Below, piece by piece: positions 17,409 through 28,743 of a DNA stretch of 64,000 nt. The notes under the pieces were generated by a model. The model saw only the letters and a list, made by a program, of their open reading frames with translations. It did no database searches and was not told the origin of the DNA. The position numbers were made by a program, and so were the translations under genes. Within the stretch, counting starts at the first letter, position 1; the number at the start of each line of letters is the position of its first letter. Source of the stretch: Jongsikchunia kroppenstedtii DSM 45133 (GTDB lineage: Bacteria; Actinomycetota; Actinomycetes; Mycobacteriales; Mycobacteriaceae); the NCBI RefSeq assembly GCF_000380485.1, contig NZ_AQYG01000039.1, forward strand, positions 50,836 through 114,835, given 5' to 3'.

Positions 17409-18674
17409 ATGCGGTGGGCTCGGTCGGTGATAACCACGGGTTGTCTGGCGCTGACCCTCGCGACCGGCGTCGCCACCGCCGCGGCGGCCCCGTCGCCGAC
17501 CGGCACACCGAGCCGACTGGCGCGCACCCTGCAGCGGATGGCTCAGCCGTCGCCGACCGGCGATCCGTTCTTCGATGCGCCGCAGGCGGATCTGGCCGCG
17601 CTGTCGCCCGGCGAGCTGATCGTGCCCCCGCGCGACGTCACCCCGATGGCGCAGCTCAAGTGGTTCGCGCCGGGGATTCGCGCGTGGCTGTTGAAGTTCC
17701 GCACGACCGACGCGTTCGGCGCCCCCAGCTTCGGCACCGCCACACTGCTGATCCCCGGGACCCCGTGGCACGGCCCGGGCGCGCGGCCGCTGCTGGTCGA
17801 CAACTTCGCGATCGATTCGCTCGGGCCGACATGCACCCCGAGTTACCGCATGCTGCATACCGATGACGCGGATCAGCTCGCGATCGTCGAGGCACCACCG
17901 GTCGCGGTTCCCGCGATGCTGCTGCGCGGCTATGCGGTCCTCGTGCCCGACCATGAGGGCCCGCACATGGCCTACGCCGACGGTCATACCGCGGGGCCGA
18001 TCGTGCTGGACGCGATCCGCGCGACCTATGCCGCCCAGCCGGTGTTCCGCGACGCCACATTCGCGATGGTCGGCTACTCCGGCGGCGCGATAGCCACCGG
18101 GTGGGCCGACAAGATGATGGCGGACTACAGCCCGGGCCTGCTCGCGCACTACGCGGGTTCGGCGCTGGGCGGCGTCCCGGCCGATTTCGATCGGCTGCGC
18201 TACACGATGGACGGATCGCTGGGGACCGGGCTGTACATCGCGGCCATCGTCGGGCTGATCCGCGGCCGGTACCCGGAACTCACGCAGCTCGCGTCGACGA
18301 ATGCCGAGATCGGCGGGAATCTCGCCCGTGCGGTCGGGCTGCAGAATCAGTGCTTCGTCCAGCTCGCCACGTTGGGCGCGACCTTCCTGCCGGTGCGGCT
18401 GTTCGCCACGCTCGCCAATCCGTACGCCAATCCCGTCGCGCAATATGTGCTGAACGATTCAAAGCTGACCGGATCGCCGCTCGCCGGGCCGTTGCTGCTG
18501 TTCAATGCGGCGCACGACGAGTGGATCCCGGCGGCGGGCACGGAGGCGCTCTACGAGGACCAGCGCGATCGGGGAGTGAATGTGCAGTACGTGAGCGTTC
18601 CGGGGGACCACGTCCTGGGTGCCGCGACGGGGTATCCGGCCGCCGCCGACTGGGTCGTCAGCCGATTGGGCTGA
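17409..18674 (+). CDS. Secreted lipase, LIP family
   Basis: A 421-residue alpha/beta-hydrolase with a signal peptide (Arg n-region, hydrophobic core, cleavage near ATAAAA at residues 25-30). The nucleophile elbow GYSGG places the serine at about residue 224, and the GLIRGRYPEL and HDEWIPAAGTEALYEDQ segments match secretory lipases (PF03583, Candida lipase A-like). It probably hydrolyses external triacylglycerols or similar esters. Two cysteine pairs are plausible (C141 region and NQCFVQ). It is a solitary gene between the MFS and ftsH genes. Confidence 0.82.
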   Translation: MRWARSVITTGCLALTLATGVATAAAAPSPTGTPSRLARTLQRMAQPSPTGDPFFDAPQADLAALSPGELIVPPRDVTPMAQLKWFAPGIRAWLLKFRTTDAFGAPSFGTATLLIPGTPWHGPGARPLLVDNFAIDSLGPTCTPSYRMLHTDDADQLAIVEAPPVAVPAMLLRGYAVLVPDHEGPHMAYADGHTAGPIVLDAIRATYAAQPVFRDATFAMVGYSGGAIATGWADKMMADYSPGLLAHYAGSALGGVPADFDRLRYTMDGSLGTGLYIAAIVGLIRGRYPELTQLASTNAEIGGNLARAVGLQNQCFVQLATLGATFLPVRLFATLANPYANPVAQYVLNDSKLTGSPLAGPLLLFNAAHDEWIPAAGTEALYEDQRDRGVNVQYVSVPGDHVLGAATGYPAAADWVVSRLG

Positions 18675-18832
18675 TCAGGATACGACGGGCGAGCATCGTC
18701 CAGCGGGAACGAACTGACCCGGCCAATGCGTTCACAGGTAGCCTGAACAGTTAGGTACTGGGTACGCGAGTGCCCGGAATACGCATCACCGAGCACATCG
18801 AAGGGACCAGCCGGGATACCTGGCGCAGTTCT

Positions 18833-21079
18833 ATGAACCGTAAGACAGTCTTTCGCAACCTGGCGATCCTCGCGATCATCGTGCTGGCGATCTGGGGTTA
18901 TTCGGTCCTTCGGGACAACAACCGCGACTACAAGAGCGTCGACACCTCGGTGGCCGTCGCGCAGTTGAACGCCAAGAACGTCGACAGCGTCAAGATCGAC
19001 GACAAAGAGCAGCGCCTGCGCATGACGCTGAAGGCGCCGAATGATGCGACCAAGAACTCCAAGAAGATCTCCGCTAAGTATCCGGACCGCGCGTCCGGCG
19101 AGATCTTCCAGGATGTGCAGAACTCCGGCGCCTCGTATCAGACCAACGTCAGTCAGCAGAGCATCCTGACGCAGCTGCTGATCTTCATCCTGCCGCTGGT
19201 GCTGCTGTTCGGGCTGTTCTTCTTCGTGATGAACCGCATGCAGGGCGGCGGCCGCGGCGGAATGATGGGCTTCGGCAAGTCGAAGGCCAAGCAGCTGACC
19301 AAGGACATGCCCAAGACCACATTCTCCGATGTGGCGGGTGCCGACGAGGCGGTCGAAGAGCTCTACGAGATCAAGGACTTCCTGCAGAACCCGTCGCGGT
19401 ACCAGGCGCTCGGCGCCAAGATTCCGCGCGGTGTCCTGCTGTACGGCCCGCCCGGCACCGGTAAGACGCTGCTCGCGCGGGCGGTCGCGGGCGAGGCGGG
19501 CGTCCCGTTCTTCACCATCTCCGGCTCGGACTTCGTGGAGATGTTCGTCGGCGTCGGCGCTTCGCGGGTCCGCGACCTGTTCGAGCAGGCCAAGAACAAC
19601 AGCCCGTGCATCATCTTCGTCGACGAGATCGACGCGGTCGGCCGCCAGCGCGGCGCCGGCCTCGGCGGCGGTCACGACGAGCGCGAGCAGACGCTGAACC
19701 AGCTGCTCGTCGAGATGGACGGTTTCGGTGATCGTCAGGGCGTCATCCTGATCGCCGCGACCAACCGTCCCGACATCCTCGATCCGGCGCTGCTGCGCCC
19801 GGGCCGCTTCGACCGCCAGATCCCGGTCGGCAACCCGGATCTGGCCGGACGACGCGCGATCCTCAAGGTGCACTCGGCCGGCAAGCCGATCAGCCCGGAC
19901 GCCGATCTCGACGGTCTGGCCAAGCGCACCGTCGGCATGTCCGGCGCCGACCTGGCCAACGTGATCAACGAGGCCGCGCTGCTGACCGCCCGTGAGAACG
20001 GGTCGGTCATCACCGCCGATGCGCTCGAAGAGTCGGTCGACCGCGTCGTCGGCGGCCCGCGGCGCAAGTCCAAGATCATCAGCGAGCAGGAGAAGAAGAT
20101 CACCGCCTACCACGAGGGCGGCCACACGCTCGCGGGTTGGGCGATGGAGGACATCGAGCCGATCTACAAGGTGACGATCCTGGCCCGCGGCCGCACCGGC
20201 GGCCACGCGCTCGCGGTTCCGGAGGACGACAAGGGCCTGATGACCCGGTCGGAGATGATCGCCCGGCTGGTCTTCGCGATGGGCGGCCGCGCGGCGGAGG
20301 AACTGGTGTTCCACGAGCCGACCACCGGGGCGTCGTCGGACATCGATCAGGCGACGAAGATCGCCCGCGCGATGGTCACGGAGTACGGCATGTCGGCGAA
20401 GCTCGGCGCCGTGCGCTACGGGCAGGAGTCGGGCGATCCGTTCCTGGGTCGGTCGATGGGCACGCAGTCGGACTACTCGCACGAGGTCGCGGTCGAGATC
20501 GACACCGAGGTGCGCAGCCTGATCGAGGCCGCGCACACCGAGGCGTGGGCGATCCTCAATGAGAACCGCGATGTGCTGGACGAGCTGGCGACGGCGCTCC
20601 TGGAGCGGGAGACGTTGCACCGCAAAGATCTTGAGGAGATCTTCGAGAACGTCAAGACCCGTCCGCGGATCACCGAGTTCAACGACTTCGGTGGCCGTAC
20701 GCCGAGCACCAAGCCGCCGGTGAAGACGCCGGGCGAGCTGGCGATCGAGCGCGGCGAGCCGTGGCCCCCGGAAGAGGTGAAGGAACCGGTGCCGGTCGGC
20801 CCGGCCACCGGCGGCTTCCCGCCGGCCGGGGCTCCCGCGCCGGGCAGCTATCCGAATCAGCCGGCATACCCGCCGCCGTACCAGGGCTACCCCGGAGCGC
20901 CGAACCCGCAGCAGGGCCAGACGCCCGACTATGGGGCCCCGGCCGGCTGGTCGGCTCCCGGCTGGCCGCCGCCGGCCGGCGGACAGGCGCACCCGAATGG
21001 CGCGCCGCAGCAGGCACCCGGAGAGCACAACGGGTCCGGGCAGGAGCCCGACTCGCGCAACGGACAAGGACCGCAATAA
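18833..21079 (+). CDS. ftsH: ATP-dependent zinc metalloprotease FtsH
   Basis: A 748-residue membrane AAA+ protease that degrades misfolded membrane proteins and short-lived regulators. Two N-terminal transmembrane segments (about residues 5-25 and 108-130) flank a short periplasmic domain. Then come Walker A GPPGTGKT (about residue 205), the SRH box ending [10 protein letters not shown] and the zinc site HEGGH (H427; HEAGH is the commoner form). The last 90 residues form a Pro/Gly/Gln-rich tail. The ATG at 18833 matches the conserved MNRKTVFRN start. folE begins two bases after its stop. Confidence 0.96.
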   Translation: MNRKTVFRNLAILAIIVLAIWGYSVLRDNNRDYKSVDTSVAVAQLNAKNVDSVKIDDKEQRLRMTLKAPNDATKNSKKISAKYPDRASGEIFQDVQNSGASYQTNVSQQSILTQLLIFILPLVLLFGLFFFVMNRMQGGGRGGMMGFGKSKAKQLTKDMPKTTFSDVAGADEAVEELYEIKDFLQNPSRYQALGAKIPRGVLLYGPPGTGKTLLARAVAGEAGVPFFTISGSDFVEMFVGVGASRVRDLFEQAKNNSPCIIFVDEIDAVGRQRGAGLGGGHDEREQTLNQLLVEMDGFGDRQGVILIAATNRPDILDPALLRPGRFDRQIPVGNPDLAGRRAILKVHSAGKPISPDADLDGLAKRTVGMSGADLANVINEAALLTARENGSVITADALEESVDRVVGGPRRKSKIISEQEKKITAYHEGGHTLAGWAMEDIEPIYKVTILARGRTGGHALAVPEDDKGLMTRSEMIARLVFAMGGRAAEELVFHEPTTGASSDIDQATKIARAMVTEYGMSAKLGAVRYGQESGDPFLGRSMGTQSDYSHEVAVEIDTEVRSLIEAAHTEAWAILNENRDVLDELATALLERETLHRKDLEEIFENVKTRPRITEFNDFGGRTPSTKPPVKTPGELAIERGEPWPPEEVKEPVPVGPATGGFPPAGAPAPGSYPNQPAYPPPYQGYPGAPNPQQGQTPDYGAPAGWSAPGWPPPAGGQAHPNGAPQQAPGEHNGSGQEPDSRNGQGPQ

Positions 21080-21081
21080 CG

Positions 21082-21738
21082 ATGACGCTCGACGGACTCG
21101 CGGCGATGCAGACCGGGTCGGGTGACCGCGGCGATGCGGCGGACGGCCGCAACGGTCGCGCGATCGCGCCGTTCGATGCGGCGCGCGCCGAGGCCGCCGT
21201 GCGGGAGTTGTTGATCGCGGTCGGCGAGGACCCGGACAGGGACGGCCTCAAGGAGACCCCGGGCCGCGTGGCCCGCGCGTACGCCGAGGTGTTCGCCGGC
21301 TTGCATGTCAATCCCGACGACGTGCTGGCCACCACCTTCGACGTCGGTCACGACGAGCTGGTGCTGGTCAAGGACATCCCGATGTACTCGACCTGTGAGC
21401 ACCATCTGGTCTCGTTCCATGGCGTCGCGCATGTCGGGTACATCCCGGGCAAGACCGGTCAGGTCACCGGGCTGTCGAAGCTGGCCCGGCTGGTCGACCT
21501 GTATGCCAAGCGGCCGCAGGTCCAGGAGCGGCTGACCAGCCAGATCGCCGACGCGATCGTGGCGCGGCTCGATCCGCGCGGCGTGATCGTGGTGATCGAG
21601 GCGGAGCATCTCTGCATGGCCATGCGCGGTATTCGCAAGCCGGGGGCGACGACGACGACGTCGGCGGTGCGCGGCCTGTTCAAGACCAGCGCGGTATCGC
21701 GCGGTGAGGCACTGGATCTGATCTCGCGCAAGGGATAG
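21082..21738 (+). CDS. folE: GTP cyclohydrolase I
   Basis: A 218-residue enzyme that opens GTP to 7,8-dihydroneopterin triphosphate, the first step of folate synthesis. The zinc and active-site motif [12 protein letters not shown] and the C-terminal [16 protein letters not shown] are intact. It is the second gene of an ftsH-folE-folP-folB-folK operon with gaps or overlaps of a few bases, the same order as Rv3610c-Rv3606c. Confidence 0.95.
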   Translation: MTLDGLAAMQTGSGDRGDAADGRNGRAIAPFDAARAEAAVRELLIAVGEDPDRDGLKETPGRVARAYAEVFAGLHVNPDDVLATTFDVGHDELVLVKDIPMYSTCEHHLVSFHGVAHVGYIPGKTGQVTGLSKLARLVDLYAKRPQVQERLTSQIADAIVARLDPRGVIVVIEAEHLCMAMRGIRKPGATTTTSAVRGLFKTSAVSRGEALDLISRKG

Positions 21739-21743
21739 CCGCG

Positions 21744-22661
21744 GTGACCACCGGCCGTACACGTATCCCGGGCGGACCCGCCAAGTCCTCCGATGGCCGA
21801 TCGGCGAACGGCTCCCGCACGACCCGAATCATGGGCGTGGTCAACGTGACCGCCGATTCGTTCTCCGACGGCGGTCGCTATCTCGAGGCGGACGCGGCGA
21901 TCGCGCATGGCGTCCAGTTGGTACGCGACGGTGCGGACATCGTCGACGTCGGCGGCGAGTCGACGCGGCCGGGCGCCGCGCGCGTGCCGGCCGAGGTCGA
22001 GCAGGATCGCGTCGTCCCCGTCGTGAAAGGGCTGGTGGCCGCGGGAATCACGGTGTCCGTCGACACCATGCGCGCGAGCGTCGCCGAGGCCGCCATCGAG
22101 GCCGGGGCGAGCATCGTCAACGATGTCACCGGCGGTGGCGGCGACCCCGACATGGCGAAAGTCGTTGGCGCGTCCGGAGTTCAGTGGATCCTGATGCACT
22201 GGCGGGCACTGGGCGGCGCCGAGTATCTGCACAGCGTGGACAACATTGGGGGCTATCGAGACGTGGTGGCCGAGGTGAGTGGCGAGTTGCTGGGCCGGGT
22301 CTATGACGCGGTCGAGGCCGGCGTCGATCCCGAACGGCTGATCCTCGACCCCGGACTCGGATTCGCCAAGGCGGCCGAACACAATTGGGCCCTGCTGCAC
22401 GAACTGCCGACCCTGGTGGGACTCGGCTTCCCGATCCTGATCGGCGCGTCCCGCAAGCGCTTCCTCGGGTCGCTGCTCGCCGACGAGAACGGTCCGCGGC
22501 CACCGGCCGGCCGCGAGGTGGCGACCGCGGTGGTGTCGGCGCTGGCCGCAGAGCAGGGGGCCTGGGGCGTGCGGGTGCATGATGTTCGGTCCACCGCCGA
22601 CGCGATCGCGGTGACGGCGGCGTGGGCGGATCGAGGACGGCGAGGGAGAGTCGATGGCTGA
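21744..22661 (+). CDS. folP: Dihydropteroate synthase
   Basis: A 305-residue TIM-barrel enzyme that condenses p-aminobenzoate with dihydropterin pyrophosphate; it is the sulfonamide target. Signatures are [32 protein letters not shown] and [12 protein letters not shown] 35-residue basic N-terminal extension precedes the core. The GTG start lies five bases after the folE stop, and the end overlaps folB by eight bases. Confidence 0.95.
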   Translation: MTTGRTRIPGGPAKSSDGRSANGSRTTRIMGVVNVTADSFSDGGRYLEADAAIAHGVQLVRDGADIVDVGGESTRPGAARVPAEVEQDRVVPVVKGLVAAGITVSVDTMRASVAEAAIEAGASIVNDVTGGGGDPDMAKVVGASGVQWILMHWRALGGAEYLHSVDNIGGYRDVVAEVSGELLGRVYDAVEAGVDPERLILDPGLGFAKAAEHNWALLHELPTLVGLGFPILIGASRKRFLGSLLADENGPRPPAGREVATAVVSALAAEQGAWGVRVHDVRSTADAIAVTAAWADRGRRGRVDG

Positions 22662-23040
22662 TCGAATCGAGTTGCGCGGGTTGGCCGTTCGTGGACACCA
22701 CGGGGTCTTTCCGGAAGAGCGGCGGGATGGGCAGGACTTCGTCGTCGACCTGGTGCTGTGGCTGGACCTCGCGCCGGCGGCGCTGTCGGACGAGCTCGCC
22801 GACACCGTCGACTACGGCGCCCTGGCGCAGCGCGCCCACGACATCGTGGCCGGCCCGCCGCGCGATCTCATCGAGACCGTCGCCACCGAGATCTGCGAGG
22901 ACATCATGACCGACGCGCGGGTGGCCGCCGCCGAGGTCACGCTGCACAAGCCGGGGGCGCCGATCCCGCTGTCGTTCGGCGACGTCTCGGTGGTGGTGCG
23001 CCGCTCCCGGAAATCCGCCGGCGGAGCGAGGCTGCGGTGA
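22654..23040 (+). CDS. folB: Dihydroneopterin aldolase
   Basis: A 128-residue enzyme that cleaves dihydroneopterin to hydroxymethyl-dihydropterin and glycolaldehyde. The family motif [17 protein letters not shown] and the C-terminal LHKPGAPIP (with the active-site Lys) are conserved. It overlaps both neighbours, which shows tight coupling in the folate operon. Confidence 0.94.
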   Translation: MADRIELRGLAVRGHHGVFPEERRDGQDFVVDLVLWLDLAPAALSDELADTVDYGALAQRAHDIVAGPPRDLIETVATEICEDIMTDARVAAAEVTLHKPGAPIPLSFGDVSVVVRRSRKSAGGARLR

Positions 23041-23531
23041 GCCGTGCCGTGCTCTCGATCGGCTCGAATATCGGCGATCGGTGGGAACATCTGCAGTCGG
23101 TGGTGAACGATCTTGCGCCGCATATCGTTTCGCTGTCCCCGGTCTATCGGACCCCGCCCTGGGGGCCGGTCGAACAAGACGATTTTCTCAACGCGATCGT
23201 GATCGTGGACGCCCCCAGGGTGGACGCGCGCGGCTGGCTGGCGCGTGGCCAGGAACTGGAGAACGCCGCGGAGCGGGTCCGGGAAGTCCGTTGGGGCCCC
23301 AGGACTTTGGATGTCGACGTGGTGACGGTGCAGCACGTCGTCTCCGACGATCCGGTGTTGACGCTCCCGCATCCGCGGGCGCATGAGCGGGCCTTCGTGC
23401 TGATCCCATGGCTCGCCGCCGACCCGTCGGCATCGTTGGCGGGGACGCCGGTGGCCGAACTCGTCGCGGCGCTGCCCGCCGACGAGCGTGAGGCCGTCAC
23501 GGTCATCGAGCAACGATTGGAACTGCCGTGA
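23037..23531 (+). CDS. folK: HPPK, hydroxymethyl-dihydropterin pyrophosphokinase
   Basis: A 164-residue HPPK that adds pyrophosphate to 6-hydroxymethyl-dihydropterin. The signature [14 protein letters not shown], the pterin-binding [17 protein letters not shown] and the [12 protein letters not shown] metal-binding motif are present. The GTG start overlaps the folB stop (GTGA), and the stop overlaps the next start in the same way. Confidence 0.95.
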   Translation: MSRAVLSIGSNIGDRWEHLQSVVNDLAPHIVSLSPVYRTPPWGPVEQDDFLNAIVIVDAPRVDARGWLARGQELENAAERVREVRWGPRTLDVDVVTVQHVVSDDPVLTLPHPRAHERAFVLIPWLAADPSASLAGTPVAELVAALPADEREAVTVIEQRLELP

Positions 23532-24049
23532 GCGCGCCGGCACCGACGCCGAAGAACGACGGCAGCCCCAACGGACTCGGCCCGACCCGGATCCGGGACC
23601 TGGCGGCGATCGCCGTCGTCACCGGTGTGGCCGCGTGGTTGCTGGTGCGGGTCGACTACGGGGACTGGCCCTCGCTGCCGCTCCTGGCCGGAATCGCGCT
23701 GTACGTGATCGCCGCGCTGGAGGTGATCATCGCGTTCGTGGTGCGCTCGCGACTGGAGCATCGCGGAGTGGGTGCCGATTCGAGCCAGCTGCATCCGTTG
23801 ACCGCGGCGAAGATCGTCGCGCTGGCGAAGGCGTCGGCGTTGCTGGGCGCGTTGGCCACCGGATTCTGGGTCGGATTGCTGGTGTTCCTGCTGACCCAGC
23901 GCGGCGAGCTGGACGCGGCCGGGCGTGATCTGCCCGGTGCGGTCGTCGGCCTGGTGGGAGCGGTGGCTCTGGTCGCCGCCGCGCTGTGGCTCGAGTACTG
24001 CTGCCGGGTGCCGAAGGATTCGGGCGACGACCCCGCGACCGGTACGTGA
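23528..24049 (+). CDS. DUF3180 membrane protein (Rv3605c-like)
   Basis: A 173-residue protein with four predicted transmembrane segments (about residues 24-40, 47-68, 95-115 and 137-155) and the conserved [21 protein letters not shown] region. It is always found after folK in Mycobacteriales. The function is unknown; the operon position suggests a link to folate genes or to the following envelope gene. Confidence 0.85.
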   Translation: MSAPAPTPKNDGSPNGLGPTRIRDLAAIAVVTGVAAWLLVRVDYGDWPSLPLLAGIALYVIAALEVIIAFVVRSRLEHRGVGADSSQLHPLTAAKIVALAKASALLGALATGFWVGLLVFLLTQRGELDAAGRDLPGAVVGLVGAVALVAAALWLEYCCRVPKDSGDDPATGT

Positions 24050-24236
24050 GTCGCCGGTATTCCGAAGGCGCCTCTGAGCACGCCGCTGCCGTGGTTGTGC
24101 GGCGCGGGTACCGAACGCTCGGACGGAGGTTGTCGGCTCGTCGCGACGGTGCCGGCGCACGATCGGTACTGACCAGTTCGCGACTTTCCGGTGCAGGTCA
24201 TCGAGGAAACGGTCACGGGACGGTATGTTGACCGGC

Positions 24237-25361
24237 ATGACGACCTCGACCGGCCGGGGGGCCGACACTCGGCGAAGGAGCCGCAGTGCCGGACAGTGGT
24301 TGATCGGTGCATTGCTGGTGCTCGCCGTCGCCGCGAGCATCCTGATGATCTTCACCGCCAAGAACATGCCGATCGCGGCAGCTCTTGCGGTGGTGGCCGC
24401 GCTGTGGGCCGGCGTGATCGCCGCGATCCTGGTGACCCGGTACCGCCGGCAGGCCGATGCCGCCGAGGCCAAGTCGCGGGACCTGCGGCTGGTCTACGAG
24501 TTGCAGCTGGAGCGCGAGATCACGGCCCGCCGGCAGTACGAGATGGGCGTCGAGGCGCAGGTGCGCAAAGAGGTCGTCGGCAATGCCAACGAGGAACTCG
24601 CGGCGCTGAAGGCCGAGCTGCGGTCGCTGCGGTCGGCGGTCGAGGTCCTCGTGGGCGGCGAACTGCCCGAGGAGCAGACCGCGCTGGGCCGCGAGAAGCT
24701 GCGCGAACTCGGCCACGGCGTCGAGGCGGTCGATCACCGTGCCGTCTTCGACGGTGCCGTTGCCGAGCAGGACTTCGCGAGCACCCCGCGGCCGGACGCC
24801 GGCGGCCAGCATTCCGCCGAGCACGGCGCGTCGGCCCAGACCGCGACCTTCCCCGTCGTCGAACCGGATATCGCTGTGGCCGAACATGATTCGTCGGAGG
24901 ATGAGGCGAACGCAGCCGGCATCATCGACACCGAGACGGTGTTCGAGACGCAGAACCCGCGGCCCGAGCCCACGGGGAACGTCGTCGAGGCCGAGTCGGT
25001 CGAGCCGGCGGCCGCCGGGCGGCACGGCAAGCCGTTGTCGCGCCGCGGCGGTCTGGTCGATGACACCCCGACGGACGAATGGGAGTCGATCTCGCGGCCC
25101 AATGGAATCCCCGCCGACCTGCTCGACGACGAGCCCGCCGCCGCGGTGCCGGAGCCGGAATACGCGGCCTCATCGGCCGGGTCGCACGCCCGGCACGGTG
25201 CGCCCGCGGCACCGGCGAGCACCGATGCGGCTGCGCCGGAAGCGGAGGAGCCGACCGGCGGCCGCCGCGGCGCACACACCGGCGGACGGTCGGTCTCGGA
25301 GTTGCTCAACGGCGCGCAATCGATGGTGTCGGGCGGCGGACGTCGGCGTCGCCGCGACTGA
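24237..25361 (+). CDS. DUF6779 membrane protein (Rv3604c-like)
   Basis: A 374-residue protein with two adjacent N-terminal transmembrane helices (about residues 20-40 and 43-65), a coiled-coil-like segment (about residues 75-140, rich in Leu, Glu and Arg) and a long disordered acidic, Ala/Pro-rich tail ending in a basic RRRRRD. The architecture resembles mycobacterial Rv3604c. An alternative ATG lies 12 bases upstream. The function is not known; the coiled coil and tail suggest a scaffold at the membrane. Confidence 0.8.
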   Translation: MTTSTGRGADTRRRSRSAGQWLIGALLVLAVAASILMIFTAKNMPIAAALAVVAALWAGVIAAILVTRYRRQADAAEAKSRDLRLVYELQLEREITARRQYEMGVEAQVRKEVVGNANEELAALKAELRSLRSAVEVLVGGELPEEQTALGREKLRELGHGVEAVDHRAVFDGAVAEQDFASTPRPDAGGQHSAEHGASAQTATFPVVEPDIAVAEHDSSEDEANAAGIIDTETVFETQNPRPEPTGNVVEAESVEPAAAGRHGKPLSRRGGLVDDTPTDEWESISRPNGIPADLLDDEPAAAVPEPEYAASSAGSHARHGAPAAPASTDAAAPEAEEPTGGRRGAHTGGRSVSELLNGAQSMVSGGGRRRRRD

Positions 25362-25545
25362 GCAGTGGCTTCCGCTGACTCGTGGCCCGAGGTAGGCGGG
25401 TGAAGCCAGTCACACGAAAGTGGCGCGTTTCCCAGCGGCCGAATACGCTCGGCCCTGCACGTCAGCGCAGGGCGCTGCACGAACGCAACCCTGGTAATCG
25501 TCTGGTACCCGAGTTCGGGACTGGAACGCACGCTTGGAGGAACCG

Positions 25546-26460
25546 GTGACCTCGAGCACCACCTGGCCCGCGCCTGCGCGGTTGTCCGTCGGTGTCGTTT
25601 CGGGTGGCCGCGTCGGCAGTGCCGTCGGGCACGCCCTCGAGGCGGCCGGACACGTTGTCGGCGGTGTCGTTGCTTCTTCTCCTACTTCTCAGGCGCTCGT
25701 AGCGCGCCGTCTCCCGGATTCGCAGATCGGCGATCTCGCCGCGGTCGCCGCGGTGGCCGAACTGCTGGTGATCGCGGTTCCGGACAGCGCGCTGACGTCC
25801 GTCATCGACGAATTGGCGGCGGTGGTCCGGCCGGGCACGATCGTCGCGCACACCGCCGGCGCGCACGGGGTCGGCATCCTCGACCCGCTGACCGCCCGGG
25901 GCGCGACGCCGCTGGCGATCCACCCGGCGATGACCTTCACCGGGGCGGACGAGGATCTGACGCGGCTGCGGACCGCCTGCTTCGGCATCACCGCGTTGGA
26001 CGACATCGGCTACGCGATCGCGCAGGCCCTGGTCCTGGAGATCGGCGGCGAGCCGGTGCGGGTGCGCGAAGAGGCCCGCACGCTGTACCACGCGGCGCTG
26101 GCGCACGGCGCGAATCATCTGGTCGCGCTGGTCAGCGACTCCGTCGCCGCATTGCGGATCGTCCTTGCCGGACAAGAACTTCCGGGCCAGGAGCCGATCA
26201 CCGACGCTCCCGACGGGCTCCCGGAACGCATCCTGCAGCCGCTGCTGACGGCCGCGCTCGACAACACCCTGCGGTCGGGTCCGGCGGCCCTCACCGGTCC
26301 GGTCGCGCGCGGTGATGCGGCGGCGGTCGCGGCGCATCTGGAAGCGCTCGACGAGGCAGATCCGCAACTGGCAGTGGCGTACCGGGCGATGTCGCGGCGG
26401 GCCGCGGCCTATACCGACGCCCCGGCGCCGTTGCTGGACGTATTGGCGGGACCGCAATGA
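25546..26460 (+). CDS. Rossmann-fold DUF2520 protein (Rv3603c-like)
   Basis: A 304-residue protein with an N-terminal NAD(P)-binding fold ([21 protein letters not shown]) and a C-terminal helical DUF2520 domain that resembles 6-phosphogluconate or ketopantoate reductases. The GTG start follows a GGAGG Shine-Dalgarno sequence at the right distance; the upstream in-frame TTG lies inside that site. It overlaps panC by four bases, so a role in pantothenate or CoA supply is suggested by context only. Confidence 0.85.
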   Translation: MTSSTTWPAPARLSVGVVSGGRVGSAVGHALEAAGHVVGGVVASSPTSQALVARRLPDSQIGDLAAVAAVAELLVIAVPDSALTSVIDELAAVVRPGTIVAHTAGAHGVGILDPLTARGATPLAIHPAMTFTGADEDLTRLRTACFGITALDDIGYAIAQALVLEIGGEPVRVREEARTLYHAALAHGANHLVALVSDSVAALRIVLAGQELPGQEPITDAPDGLPERILQPLLTAALDNTLRSGPAALTGPVARGDAAAVAAHLEALDEADPQLAVAYRAMSRRAAAYTDAPAPLLDVLAGPQ

Positions 26461-27401
26461 CGGAAGGTGCTTCCTTGAATTCCGCTGAGGCCCGGCCATT
26501 CGTCCCGGGCGAACTCTCCGTGCACCGCGACCCGGCGGTGGTGAGCCGGATCAGCCGGGCGCTGCGGGCCACCGGACGCAAGGTCGCGCTGGTGCCGACC
26601 ATGGGTGCGCTGCATGCCGGCCATCTGGAACTGGTGCGGGCCGCAAAGCTGGGCGGCGCAACGGTATTCGTGTCGATCTTCGTCAACCCGCTGCAGTTCG
26701 GAGCGGGCGAGGACCTCGACGCGTACCCGCGCACCTTCGAGCGGGACTGCGAGCTGCTGCGCGCGGAAGGGGTCGAGGTCGTGTTCGCCCCGACCGTCGC
26801 CCATATGTATCCGGCCGGGCCGCGGACCACGGTGCAGCCGGGCCCGCTCGGTGCCGAGCTGGAGGGTCGCGCACGGGCCACGCATTTCGCGGGCATGCTG
26901 ACCGTCGTCCTGAAGCTGCTGAACATCGTGGATCCGCACACCGCGTACTTCGGTGAGAAGGACTATCAGCAGTTGACGCTGATCCGCCAGATGGTGATCG
27001 ATCTCAACATCGATGTGAAAATCGTTGGCGTGCCGACGGTTCGGGAACCCGATGGGCTTGCGATGTCGTCCCGCAATGCTTATCTCGACCCCCGTCAGCG
27101 CGAGCTGGCCACCACGTTGTCCGCGGCGCTGATCGCCGGCGCGCACGCCGCGGCCGGCGGGGTCGAGGGAATTCTCGCCGCCGCCACCGCCGTACTGAAC
27201 GAGGCGCCGGAGATCGAGGTCGACTATCTCGAGGTCCGCGGACCCTGGCTGGAAGCGCCGCCGGAGCAGGGCGACGGCCGGCTGCTCGTCGCCGCCAAAC
27301 TCGGAACCACCCGTCTGCTCGACAATGTCGGCGTCGCCATCGGCACCGGCTTCCTGAATCGTCCTGAATCCGGCGAGTCACTCGCCCAGAAGGGAAGTTA
27401 G
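26457..27401 (+). CDS. panC: Pantothenate synthetase
   Basis: A 314-residue enzyme that ligates pantoate and beta-alanine using ATP. Motifs are [15 protein letters not shown] (the nucleotide-binding HxGH), [16 protein letters not shown] and [11 protein letters not shown]. An N-terminal extension of about 25 residues precedes the core. The ATGA overlap with the upstream Rossmann gene and the six-base gap to panD define an operon. Confidence 0.95.
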   Translation: MTEGASLNSAEARPFVPGELSVHRDPAVVSRISRALRATGRKVALVPTMGALHAGHLELVRAAKLGGATVFVSIFVNPLQFGAGEDLDAYPRTFERDCELLRAEGVEVVFAPTVAHMYPAGPRTTVQPGPLGAELEGRARATHFAGMLTVVLKLLNIVDPHTAYFGEKDYQQLTLIRQMVIDLNIDVKIVGVPTVREPDGLAMSSRNAYLDPRQRELATTLSAALIAGAHAAAGGVEGILAAATAVLNEAPEIEVDYLEVRGPWLEAPPEQGDGRLLVAAKLGTTRLLDNVGVAIGTGFLNRPESGESLAQKGS

Positions 27402-27406
27402 CCACC

Positions 27407-27829
27407 ATGTTTCGCGCCATGATGAAGTCCAAGATCCACCGCGCGACGGTCACCCAGGCCGATCTGCACTACGTGGGATCGGTGACGGTCGACGCCGACC
27501 TGCTCGACGCCGCCGACCTGCTCGAGGGCGAGCAGGTCACGATCGTCGACATCACCAACGGCGCCCGGCTCGAGACCTACATCATCGCCGGCGAACGGGG
27601 CAGCGGGGTGCTCGGAATCAATGGCGCGGCAGCGCATCTGGTGCATCCGGGCGATCTGGTGATCCTCATCGCCTACGGCGTCTACTCCGAGCAGGAGCTG
27701 GCGCATTACCGCCCGCATGTGGTGTTCGTCGACGAGCAGAACCAGATCACGCAGCTCGGCACGGATGCCGCCGAGGTCCCCGACGGTTCGGATCTATTGG
27801 ATCCGCGGATCCTCGCCGACGCGCGGTAA
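27407..27829 (+). CDS. panD: Aspartate 1-decarboxylase
   Basis: A 140-residue pyruvoyl enzyme that makes beta-alanine for pantothenate. The self-cleavage site is G24-S25 in [12 protein letters not shown], producing the pyruvoyl group on the new N-terminus. The length matches the mycobacterial enzyme, with its flexible C-terminal tail. It lies between panC and coaX with gaps of two to six bases. Confidence 0.95.
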   Translation: MFRAMMKSKIHRATVTQADLHYVGSVTVDADLLDAADLLEGEQVTIVDITNGARLETYIIAGERGSGVLGINGAAAHLVHPGDLVILIAYGVYSEQELAHYRPHVVFVDEQNQITQLGTDAAEVPDGSDLLDPRILADAR

Positions 27830-27831
27830 CG

Positions 27832-28626
27832 ATGCTGCTCACGCTGGACGTCGGCAACACGAACATCCATCTTGGGGTGTTCGCGGGCCGCGGTGATCAC
27901 GCGAGGCTGGTGCGCGACTGGCGCATGCGGACCGAGCCGCGGATGACGGCCGACGAGCTGGCGCTGACGATCCGCGGGCTGCTCGGCGCAGACATCGAGC
28001 AGGTGACCGCGGTCGCGGCCCTGTCGACGGTGCCGTCGCTGCTGCGCGAGATGCGGGTGATGCTGCCGAAGTATTTCGGCGCGGGCCCGCATGTGCTGCT
28101 GGAACCCGGCGTGCGAACCGGCGTCCCGCTGCTGGTCGACAACCCCAAAGAGGTGGGCACCGATCGGGTCGCCAACGCCCTTGCCGCGCATCACATCTAT
28201 GGAACCGCCTGTGTCGTGGTCGATTTCGGTACCACCACGCTGGTCGACGCGGTGAGCGCCAAGGGCGAATTCCTGGGCGGCGCGATCGCCCCGGGCATCG
28301 ACCTGGCGGTCGAGGCGCTCGCCGCCCGCACCGTCACCCTGCGCAAGGTGGAGCTCCTCCCGCCGCGCAGCGTCGTCGGCAAGAACACGATCGAGGCGCT
28401 GCAGTCGGGGATCCTCTACGGATTCGCCGGGCAGGTCGACGGCCTGGTCGGCCGGGTGCGTGCCGAGGTCCCGGGTTTCGATGCCGCCGACGTCACGGTC
28501 GTCGCTTCCGGATTCCTCGCGCCGTTGGTGTTCGACGAATGCTCGACGCTGACCGTGCACCATCCGTACCTGACTCTCGACGGACTGCGGCTCGTCTACG
28601 AGAAGCAGCGGGCCAAGGGCCTCTGA
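27832..28626 (+). CDS. coaX: Type III pantothenate kinase
   Basis: A 264-residue ASKHA-fold kinase that phosphorylates pantothenate, the first step to CoA. The phosphate motifs LTLDVGNTNIHLGVF and VVVDFGTTTLVDAV are intact, and GAIAPGIDLAVEAL follows. It closes the pan operon, so pantothenate synthesis and its activation are made together. Confidence 0.93.
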   Translation: MLLTLDVGNTNIHLGVFAGRGDHARLVRDWRMRTEPRMTADELALTIRGLLGADIEQVTAVAALSTVPSLLREMRVMLPKYFGAGPHVLLEPGVRTGVPLLVDNPKEVGTDRVANALAAHHIYGTACVVVDFGTTTLVDAVSAKGEFLGGAIAPGIDLAVEALAARTVTLRKVELLPPRSVVGKNTIEALQSGILYGFAGQVDGLVGRVRAEVPGFDAADVTVVASGFLAPLVFDECSTLTVHHPYLTLDGLRLVYEKQRAKGL

Positions 28627-28713
28627 ATGCCTCGGTCGGGCGCGGCGGTGTGACTTTCGCCTCGTGCGATCGAAATCTTGGCCGTGTCAGACGGGTATGT
28701 CAGACTGTTCGAC

Positions 28714-28743
28714 GTGAGCAAGAGCTGTCAGGTGTGTCGCTAG
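28714..28743 (+). CDS. Nine-codon Cys-containing leader peptide (MSKSCQVCR)
   Basis: GTG AGC AAG AGC TGT CAG GTG TGT CGC TAG encodes nine residues, two of them Cys, and lies 57 bases before a rhodanese-like gene. A -10-like GACTGT (28703-28708) sits five bases before the GTG, as expected for a leaderless transcript. Leaderless Cys-codon uORFs are known to act as cysteine-responsive attenuators upstream of sulfur genes in mycobacteria. That this one works so is inference. Confidence 0.5.
   Translation: MSKSCQVCR

Noticed and set aside
18551..21076. 841-codon open frame on the minus strand opposite ftsH
   Set aside because: It is an Arg/Asp/Leu-rich shadow of ftsH with low-complexity composition and no motif; ftsH is certain.
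25480..25535. tRNA-like T-arm look before the Rossmann gene
   Set aside because: GGTACCCGAGTTCGGGACTG looks vaguely like a T arm, but no acceptor or anticodon stem can be built around it.
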